Of a stretch of DNA of 45,111 nt, positions 1 to 7,900 are shown piece by piece; position 1 is the first letter of the stretch; each line of letters begins with the position of its first letter. The DNA is from Verrucomicrobiia bacterium (GTDB lineage Bacteria > Verrucomicrobiota > Verrucomicrobiia > Limisphaerales > JADLHS01): contig WYBW01000121.1 in NCBI GenBank assembly GCA_011525685.1, forward strand, positions 1-45,111. The letters run 5' to 3'. The position numbers were made by a program, and so were the translations under genes. The notes under the pieces were generated by a model that did no database searches, was not told the origin of the DNA, and saw only the letters and a program-made list of their open reading frames with translations.

Positions 1-985
1 CGTTCAGCACCAGCAGCCAACGACCATCCGAGAGGTTCACCAGCGCCAGGCTGCTGCTCGGGTTGGGCAGATCGGTATCCCGCGCCACGGACCACGTTTC
101 GCCGTCGTCCTTGGATTCGCTCACCATGACGCGCTTGGGTGCTTCGCCGCCGTCGCGCATAAAGGCGACAATCGTCCCGTCCTTCCGGCGGGCCAGCGTC
201 GGTTGAATGTTGCCCAACCCGACCATCGGCTTGCTGGCGCGCCAGTTGTCCCCGTCATCATCCGAGATGGCCATGAGGGAAATATTGAAACCATCCGAGT
301 AGAGCGGCAGCAACAGTCGCCCGGCGTGAGCGCCCTCGATGATGCGCAATGGCCTGGCCCGGGGCATCCAACCGATGTCGCGTTTCACCGGATCGCGGGC
401 GGCTTCCACCAGCAACTCATCGTAGGGCCGGGCGTACTCACCCCACATGGCCTGTTCAAACCCCAGGTTCTTGAAACCCGCGCGCAACTGGTCCGAAAAG
501 TCGTCGCCCGGCTGGATCAGAATCACGTCCTGCCAGTGCCAGCGCGGCGGGCCGTCGCCGGTGTAATCCGTGCTCACGCGGTATTTCAGGAGCGACTGCT
601 CCCAACGATTCACCCGCACGACCGGCCACACCAGCCAGAGCCGCTGGCGACCATCGAGAAACACCACCGGGTTGCAATCGGGCAGGCCGGGCGTGTCGGC
701 GGCGAGGAACACGTCGTCCCACTTCGCCGCGCCTTGCTTCAGTCTGGAGCCTTGGATCACCACGTCGTTGGCCGTGCGCTCGCCGGAGCCGTGAAACCAG
801 ACTGCCAGCAGATCGCCGTTCGGACACTCGACGATGGAACTGCTGTGAACGTGCTTGGCTTGCGGCGGAAAGATCAACCGGCTCTTGAAGCGCTCCGTGT
901 CGCTCTGGGCCTGGGCGCAACCCGACAGGAACACCGAACCCAGGAGGGCAACAAAAGGGAGCAACGGCTTTGGCTTCATCGTCAT
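1..985 (-). CDS. Sialidase-like (BNR/Asp-box) lipoprotein, 3' end outside window
   Basis: An open frame of 328 codons starts at an ATG at 985 and runs off the left edge, so the C-terminus is missing. The N-terminus is a lipoprotein signal: hydrophobic stretch then LSGC with the lipid-accepting Cys at residue 23. Two Asp-box motifs (SxDxGxxW) are visible at about residues 241-248 (SDDDGDNW) and 291-298 (SKDDGETW), the mark of BNR-repeat beta-propellers of the sialidase superfamily. Family members hydrolyse sialic acid or other sugar linkages; many environmental ones have unknown substrates, so the reaction is not certain. An ATG two codons downstream (979) is an alternative start. No clear Shine-Dalgarno is seen. 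Probably exported and anchored to a membrane, in keeping with the other secreted sugar-active proteins of the window. Confidence 0.8.
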   Translation of the reverse strand, partial: MTMKPKPLLPFVALLGSVFLSGCAQAQSDTERFKSRLIFPPQAKHVHSSSIVECPNGDLLAVWFHGSGERTANDVVIQGSRLKQGAAKWDDVFLAADTPGLPDCNPVVFLDGRQRLWLVWPVVRVNRWEQSLLKYRVSTDYTGDGPPRWHWQDVILIQPGDDFSDQLRAGFKNLGFEQAMWGEYARPYDELLVEAARDPVKRDIGWMPRARPLRIIEGAHAGRLLLPLYSDGFNISLMAISDDDGDNWRASKPMVGLGNIQPTLARRKDGTIVAFMRDGGEAPKRVMVSESKDDGETWSVARDTDLPNPSSSLALVNLSDGRWLLVLN

Positions 986-1088
986 TTGCGTTGTGAACTG
1001 CCGCTGATTCAATCGGTGCCGCGAGGCTTTGGCAACGCTTGATTCACTCACCCTTGATTCACTCAGGGTCAAACGGCGGCAACGGAAC

Positions 1089-4000
1089 TCACGGTTTTCC
1101 AGCCTGAGCAGGCTCGGGTTGGTTTGAGGCGAATTTGTAGCGCAATCTGACTGCGGGTGGCCCCTCCTCGAAGCTCGTGATCTGCAAGACACCCAGCCCG
1201 CCTTGACGTGTTTCAAACGCGAACGTGAGTGGCAGGGCCGCGCTCTGGTCGAGGCGATATTGATCATAGCCGAACACGATGTCTTCCCGTCGGAGGGCAT
1301 TTGTGCCGGTCGTCAGGGCTTCGCGCAAAGTCGTCGGCGTGGCGAGCGGCCACGAGGTTTCCTCCAGCGATGCCAGCTTCAGCGAGGTCGTGAGCGTCCA
1401 GCTTGTCCGATGGCCTTGGGCCATCAAGTCCACACCGTGTTCCGCGATCCAATGGAAGAATTGTTCTTCGGTCCCCTTCTCCCGTTCCGCGGGCAGTTCG
1501 ATCTCCTCGCCACGGTCCAGGTCCAACAGGCGAATCGGCCGTTGCGCGGTTAGGGAGTGAAGCACGGCCTCGCGCAAGGAGCCAGAGACAGGACCGTCTT
1601 TTTCATCTGGTGACTTGCTGGTCAGGTCGGAAGTCCCTTTCGAGCCGGGCGGTTGGATCCCGATGAAGCTGGCGTACTCAAACCCGTGCTGCCGGGCCAG
1701 CGCAATGGCCCTCTGAAACCACTCGTTCTGTTGTGCCACGGTGATCTGGTCGGACGTGACGGCAACTTCCAGGACCGTGCTATTTCGGTCCGGCACTTTG
1801 GCCACCAACGCGCCGACGCCCTCCCAACTCGTCGGCTGACCCTCGAAGGTCATCGCTGTGGTACCCACCACGAGCCGCACGAACTTGCGCTGTGCGTTCT
1901 GGCCTGCTGAAGCCACGCCTCCTTCTCCGCCACCGCCGCCGGGCAGTTGCGCCAGCTTGTAGCGCAACTTCATGCCGCGCGGCTCGTTGGTGAACAGACC
2001 GGTGATTTGCAGCACGCCGTGGTCGCCGTTTGCGGTGCGGAAGGTAAAGGTCAGGGGCGGTTGGGCGTTGGTGGGCAGCAGGTATAACGTCCCTTCACGG
2101 GTTTCACGTGTTTCCAAGACTTCGGTGTCGGGCCATTGTCCGCCGAAACCGATTTGCGGCGCATCCCAGGCCGCGATGTGCAGGTCGCGAAATTGCAGTC
2201 CCCGGCTGACGAGCGCCCATTGACCGCGTGCATAATCCACCAGCAAATCAATGTGGTTCTTGTCCAACCACACCGCACGCGCCTCGGCGGATTGCTGTCC
2301 GAAGTCGGGAGCGAAGGAGAGCAGTTGCCCGCTCGCGAAACTCAACGCCTCGTTGCCACGCGATTCGTCCAGGTCGTTTAGGAGCACCTCCCGCACCGGG
2401 CTGAAACTGACGGACAGGGGGGGCGTGATCGGCACTTCAGAAATGACCTCGCCCTGAACGATCCGCGCCCGCTCACGAGCTTTCAGAAACGCGGGAAGGC
2501 CAATCGAAAGGAGAATCGCGCCGATCGGAATGGCCAGGAGCAACAGGATCGCGGCAACGATCACCGCGGCCACTTTCCACGCGCCGCCGCCGCGGGCGGG
2601 CGGCGGCGCTTCTGCCGACAACGGCGAATACCCCTTGTCAAACGCTTCGCGAACCTCGCGGCGACACAACACCACCAGCGACCAGATCCCCACCGGTAGG
2701 CCGATGAGGTTTCCGGGCGTGACGAGCATCGCGAGAATGCTGCCGATGAGGGCCAGCGGATAGGCTTCGAGCCGCTTCATCCTAAGCCCGGCAAGGATGA
2801 TCACGCTGCTCAGGATCATGGCCAGCAACGTGGGCAAAGTGAAGACCACGACTCCCTTGCCAGACACAATGGCCGCCGTGACCAAGACAATCAGCGGAAT
2901 GGCAATCCAGTTCAGAATCCCCGTGGCCACCAGCCAACTTGCCGGGCCTTTGACCTGCTGGCGGACGGCTGCGATCACCTGTGCAGACACAGGTGGGCTG
3001 AGCGGAGCATCCAGCGCCGACGCCGCGCGGAGATTACCATAGCCCGCGAAACCAAGTCCGATCATGGCGCCAACGCTGAGCATTGCGGCGGTTCCGTTCC
3101 CCGACCACGCGAACAACAGGCTGGCGACAAGGAAGCACGCCGACGCGACAAACAACACGATGGACTTCACTCTCAACCCATGCCTTCGCTGGAGTACCGC
3201 CGGACTGACGGTGGAGGATGGTGGCGCGGTGTGGGCAATCGTCTCCACATCCGTCTTCACCTGACTCGCCTGCTGATACCGGCGCTGCGGCTCCTTCTCC
3301 AACGCGTGCAGGACGACTTCGTCCAACCGCACGTCCACTTGAACCTTCTTCGACGGCGGCTGGAATTTGCCCAGCGGCAGCTCGCCCGTGAGCAGTTCGT
3401 AGAACACCACGCCCAGCGAATAAATGTCTGCCCGATGATCCACCGTGGCCGGCTTCTCCACCTGCTCCGGCGCCATGTAATGCGGCGTGCCCAGCACGTC
3501 CTTTGCACCGGTCAGCGAAACCTTTCCTGCCGGCACGCCCACAAGCTTGGCGATGCCGAAGTCGGTGATCTTCACGCGGCCTTTTTTGTCGAGCAGAATG
3601 TTCTCCGGCTTGATGTCGCGGTGGACGACGCCTTCGTTGTGGGCGAATTGGAGCGCCTCGCAGATTTGCGGCACGATCTCCAGCGCCTGCTCGGGCGTGA
3701 GCCGGCCGGCCTGCTCGACCTGCCGCAGATTCGGGCCGTCCACGAATTCCATGATCAAGTAATGCAGTCCGTCTGCCTGGCCGAATTCATAAACCGCCAC
3801 GATGTTCGGGTGATTCAGCTTCGCCAGTGCGCGCGCTTCGCGATTGAACCGCTCGGCGAAGCCCGCGTCCGCCGCTGCATGCGCGGGCAAAACCTTCAAG
3901 GCCACAAAGCGGTCCAGCGCAGGTTGCCGCGCCTTATAGACTGCACCCATGCCGCCCTGGCCCAACAGCGTCAGGATTTCGAACTGAGGGAAGTGCTTCG

Positions 4001-4343
4001 CCATTTCCTCGGGAAGCGGGGCGGGCTGCCGTTCGACCGGAGCGGCACCCGGATTGCCAGTCTCGCTGCCCATGGCAACTTTCATCAGGCAGTTTGGGCA
4101 GAGGCCCTGGGGTGCGTCCGCAGCCATCTCCTGCCCGCACTGCGGACAGAGCCGCCGGGTGGCCGGCGCAGATGGAACTTGGGGAGTGGGAGCGACGGGC
4201 TTGCCTTGGCGACGGTTCAACCAAAGCGCGAGGACCACGACTCCTCCCACCACCGCCAGAAACACGGCGATGATCGCAAGGAGGATCAGAAGTTCAGAAA
4301 TGCCTATCATGCCGAACATCGAGGTTGCCATCATTGTTCTCAT
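1089..4343 (-). CDS. Membrane Ser/Thr protein kinase (PknB-like) with zinc ribbon and duplicated C-terminal domain
   Basis: A 1084-residue Hanks-type kinase. Order of parts: N-terminal membrane helix (about 14-40), zinc ribbon with CxxC pairs at 66/69 and 82/85, then the kinase domain at about 120-372. The kinase shows GQGGMGAVY (glycine loop, about 128-136), VALK with the ATP-binding Lys150, HRDIKPEN (catalytic loop, 241-248), DFG (261-263) and APE (291-293), so all catalytic residues are present. Five to six further membrane segments lie between about 393 and 618. The C-terminal half carries two related units (about 651-800 and 924-1073), each ending in a GVLQIT...LRYK motif, separated by about 120 residues. 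It is encoded just downstream of an FHA protein (78 bp gap), a natural phospho-Thr-binding partner. The substrate is unknown. The two hydrophobic ends make the exact topology uncertain. Confidence 0.93.
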   Translation of the reverse strand: MRTMMATSMFGMIGISELLILLAIIAVFLAVVGGVVVLALWLNRRQGKPVAPTPQVPSAPATRRLCPQCGQEMAADAPQGLCPNCLMKVAMGSETGNPGAAPVERQPAPLPEEMAKHFPQFEILTLLGQGGMGAVYKARQPALDRFVALKVLPAHAAADAGFAERFNREARALAKLNHPNIVAVYEFGQADGLHYLIMEFVDGPNLRQVEQAGRLTPEQALEIVPQICEALQFAHNEGVVHRDIKPENILLDKKGRVKITDFGIAKLVGVPAGKVSLTGAKDVLGTPHYMAPEQVEKPATVDHRADIYSLGVVFYELLTGELPLGKFQPPSKKVQVDVRLDEVVLHALEKEPQRRYQQASQVKTDVETIAHTAPPSSTVSPAVLQRRHGLRVKSIVLFVASACFLVASLLFAWSGNGTAAMLSVGAMIGLGFAGYGNLRAASALDAPLSPPVSAQVIAAVRQQVKGPASWLVATGILNWIAIPLIVLVTAAIVSGKGVVVFTLPTLLAMILSSVIILAGLRMKRLEAYPLALIGSILAMLVTPGNLIGLPVGIWSLVVLCRREVREAFDKGYSPLSAEAPPPARGGGAWKVAAVIVAAILLLLAIPIGAILLSIGLPAFLKARERARIVQGEVISEVPITPPLSVSFSPVREVLLNDLDESRGNEALSFASGQLLSFAPDFGQQSAEARAVWLDKNHIDLLVDYARGQWALVSRGLQFRDLHIAAWDAPQIGFGGQWPDTEVLETRETREGTLYLLPTNAQPPLTFTFRTANGDHGVLQITGLFTNEPRGMKLRYKLAQLPGGGGGEGGVASAGQNAQRKFVRLVVGTTAMTFEGQPTSWEGVGALVAKVPDRNSTVLEVAVTSDQITVAQQNEWFQRAIALARQHGFEYASFIGIQPPGSKGTSDLTSKSPDEKDGPVSGSLREAVLHSLTAQRPIRLLDLDRGEEIELPAEREKGTEEQFFHWIAEHGVDLMAQGHRTSWTLTTSLKLASLEETSWPLATPTTLREALTTGTNALRREDIVFGYDQYRLDQSAALPLTFAFETRQGGLGVLQITSFEEGPPAVRLRYKFASNQPEPAQAGKP

Positions 4344-4421
4344 TCCACCCGTTACAGAAGAAAAATCCGCCGAAGGTTACAGGAAATCGGGCCTCGCGTA
4401 ACCCGCGAAACGAAAGGAGGT

Positions 4422-4838
4422 TCAGCGCCGTTTCGCCGCGCCCGCCTCGCGACGGTCTGTCGCCTGGGGCGGCGGTGCGGCGGGTGGAACTGGAACTTCA
4501 GACCCGGTCAATCGCTGTGGTGTCTGCACCACAGTGATGGCGGTGGCCGGAGGATCGAAGAAAGCGAACCTGGTCCGCCCGATCAGGATCTGGGCATTGT
4601 GACTTAGCCGCGCGCTGAACAGGCGTCGCCCGTCCACCCATGTGCCATTCTGCGACCCCAAGTCCTCGATGACGTAATGGTTGCCTTCGCGCAAGATCAC
4701 GGCATGGCGACGCGACGCGGTTTCGTCCTCGACATGCAAATCCGCCGTCTCATCCCGCCCTACCACGAACGGTTGCGAGCCGAGTTCCCATCGCCCCGTC
4801 ATCGAACCGTCCTCACCGATCTGACAAAGCGTCGCCAT
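4422..4838 (-). CDS. FHA-domain protein
   Basis: A 138-residue protein made almost entirely of one forkhead-associated domain, a phosphothreonine-binding module. The family motifs are all visible: GRD near residue 28, SRRHA near 43-47, and DLGSQNGTWVDG around 59-70. After about residue 98 the tail is Pro/Ala/Arg-rich and probably disordered. It lies immediately upstream of the transmembrane Ser/Thr kinase on the same strand with 78 bp between them. The likely role is to bind a phosphorylated partner of that kinase or to be its substrate; this is inference from gene order and family behaviour. The ATG start sits at 4838. Confidence 0.93.
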   Translation of the reverse strand: MATLCQIGEDGSMTGRWELGSQPFVVGRDETADLHVEDETASRRHAVILREGNHYVIEDLGSQNGTWVDGRRLFSARLSHNAQILIGRTRFAFFDPPATAITVVQTPQRLTGSEVPVPPAAPPPQATDRREAGAAKRR

Positions 4839-4984
4839 GGTTGCCTGTCCTTCGGACTACGCCCCGAACCTGCATCCGCCACGGAAAAGTCCATCTATCC
4901 AGACGGGTGACATCACCAACCGGTTACTTCGCGCACTCGCTCAAGCTCAACAACGGGCGGTTGAACGCTGGCGGCGTGCCTCCT
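4839..4984. other. Gap between FHA gene and polymerase ORF
   Basis: 146 bp upstream of the FHA gene and downstream of the dinB::dnaE stop. It must hold the FHA/kinase promoter, but no convincing promoter or terminator motif was recognised. Confidence 0.4.
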
Positions 4985-7900
4985 TCAAGACTCGAGCGTT
5001 GCAGCCTCAATGGAAGGCCAACTGCATTGGCGTGGTGTGCGATTCCCCTCCCCCAGCGCCCGGTCTTCGCCTTGGGCTTCGACGCGATTGACTTGGTCGC
5101 GCCGCAGCGCAGCGAAGGTGGACGGAACAGGGCCGGGGTGAGAATTCCCCGAGCTAGAGCTCATGCACTGATCCCTTGAACCGCATGGGAAGGGCGTAAC
5201 GCCGGTTTTCCAACCGGCATCCTTGCCCGGTGGAGCAAAGCCCGGGTTGAGCGCTGCGGACTCTCGGCGGAATACTCCACGGGGCGAGCCGACTGGAAAG
5301 TCGGCGTTACAGGGCGACGGTTCGTGAGGAGAGAGAACGGTTTGATCATCCTGCACGAATTCTTTATCTGAAGCCACCGAGGCATCAGCCCCTTTTCTGC
5401 CTTTTTCCTTTTCCTCTCTCTTCCCCTGCTCACTTTCCGACTTTCCCACCTGCCCACCTGCTTGTTCCGCCCCAACCATCACGCACCGTTCCAAATCCAC
5501 GGCCACGTCCCGTCGTGCCAGCATTGTCTTCACATCGCGCATCACCGCCAGGCCGCCTTGGGCCAGCACGTCAATTTTCACCAGGCCGATCACCTCCACC
5601 GCGTCCATGTCATAGTGCGTCGTGGGATAGCCTTTGTTCGAAATGAACGTCGGCGTCAGTTCATGCATCGGCTGGCGCGAGAGGACCACGCCACAGGGAT
5701 GCATCTTCGGATTGCGCGGGGCGCCGTCGAGGAACTCGGCCATGTCGAGCGCGGTCTTGAACGGTTCTTCATCCAGCGGCAGGTCGCGATTCTCCGGACT
5801 GGCGGCAAGCAGTTCGCGCAACTTCGCCCCGCCGCTGGGGGTGGGTTCATCCGGCACCCAGCCGCCGCCGAAGCTCCACGGAAAATGTTCGGTGAATCGG
5901 CGCACTTCGCGCTCCGCCACGCCGAGGACTTTCGCCACGTCGGCAAACGCGCTGCGCGCCTGGAACGTCGAGAACCCGCCCACCACCGCGCAATGTTCGC
6001 GACCATACTTGGCGAAGATCAGGTCCACCACGTCGTCTTTGCGGTCGTGCGGGAAATCAATGTCAATGTCCGGCAGCTTGTTGAGCGCCATGCGTTCCTC
6101 GTTGAGGAACCGGCGGAAGTAGAGGCCGAAGCGGATGGGGCAGACATCGGAAATGCCGAGGCAATAGCACACGAGCGAATCCGCCGCGCTGCCGCGGGTG
6201 ATCCACTCGATGCCATGCGCGCGGCAGTCTTGCAGGATGTTCCAGACGACCAGGAAGTATTCCTCGTAGCTGACGGCGGCGATGATGGTCAACTCCTGCT
6301 GAAGTTGAGGCGTGATGGTTGGAAGTTGCGCGGGACGATAGCGGCGCCGCGCACCATCGAGCACAAGCTTATGAAGAAACTCGCGCGCGGTCGAACCGTC
6401 CGGCGGCACGAACGCGGGAAACTGCGGTTTGCCGAAGGGCATTTCAAAATGGCAGCGCTCGGCGATCTCCAGCGAATGTGCGAGCCATTCAGGATGCTCG
6501 GGACAGGCGGCGGCCATTTCCGTCGGCGGGCGGAAATGCAGACGTCCGCCTTTGCGTTTCTCCGGATGTTCCTGGCGCAGCAGCGTGCGCGTGCGGATGG
6601 ATTGGAGGATGTCGTATTTCAACCGGTCACCGGGCTGGGCGTAGTGGATCGGCGGGCAGGCGACCAGTCTGGGAGGTGACGGGTTGTTGAACCATTCTCC
6701 CTCACCCTTGATCCCTCTCCCGCTGGGAGAGGGAGACAGCAATGGTGTTTCCGTTCTTAACCGTGAGTCGTTGAAGTTTTCTCCGTCACACGACGTAACG
6801 GGTGTCGGCGAATGATTCTCCCTCTCCCTTGGGGAGAGGGCCGGGGTGAGGGGACTGGTTGCCAATTGATAAAAACGTTCGGGGAAAAGTTCCGCCAACC
6901 GCGGGTCTGAACTTACCGCCATCAAGCCCTCCAGCCATCCGGCATGTTGCCGCAGAAACGCGGGGGCAATCGGCGCCCGCTGCCGCGCGGCCACGGCGGT
7001 TTCTTCATGTTTCATTCCACCTTCGGCTTTTTTCGAGAGCAGCCGGTTCAGGTTATGATAACCACGCGCGGATTCGACGTAGAGCAGCAGTGGATGACCG
7101 CTCACGTTCAACTCGACGCCGAAGATGGGTTTGATGCCGGCTTTCTTTGCCGCTTCGGCAAACTCGACCGCACCGTGCAAATTGCCGAGGTCGGTCAGGG
7201 CAATCGCGGGCAGGCCGTGTTGCCTGGCGAGGTTGACAATGGCCGTGGGCGAAAGCGTCGAGTCCAGAAACGTGTAGTGACTGCGGACGCGGAGAGGAAT
7301 GTAACATGTGATTTGAGGTTGTCGGCGATACTGCTGCGCTGAACGGTCGTGCGACTCTCCCCCACCCTTGATCCCTCTCCCGCTGGGAGAGGGAGACAGC
7401 GATGGTGATTCCATTCTTAACCGTGAGTCGTTGAGGTTCTCTCCGTCACGCGACGTAACGGGAGTCGGTGGCTGATTCTCCCTCTCCCCGGGGGAGAGGG
7501 TCGGGGTGAGGGGTAAGGGGTGCGAGGTTGATGAAAACGGGCATTGCAGCTCATTGCCAGATTCTCCCCCAACCTTTATCCCTCTCCCGCTGGGAGAGGG
7601 AGACAGCCAGCGTGCGTCCTTGTCCGCACTGCATTTTCCGGCCATCTCCGACTCATGACATTTACCAGCGACGGTGAACGATTCTCCCTCTCCCAGCGGG
7701 AGAGGGCCTTGTCCCTCGCCCGCGGGAGCGGGAGAGGGTGGCCGAAGGTCGGGTGAGGGTTCGTGGGAAAGGACAAACTGATGCGGGTGAGGGAGAACGG
7801 TGCGATCATCCTGCATACCCGACTCGCTGAACCGAGGCGCGTTCGCCAGACTCACCGGCTCATCGCGCAATCGAAAATCATGTCCGCGCAGCACGACCGA

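Noticed and set aside
3180..4607. A 475-codon plus-strand ORF opposite the kinase gene
   Set aside because: It is rich in Arg/His/Gln/Leu with no domain, lies wholly antisense to the kinase and FHA genes, and arises from GC-rich third positions.
5462..6679. A 405-codon plus-strand ORF inside the DnaE half
   Set aside because: Antisense shadow of the conserved DnaE palm sequence; no homology pattern.
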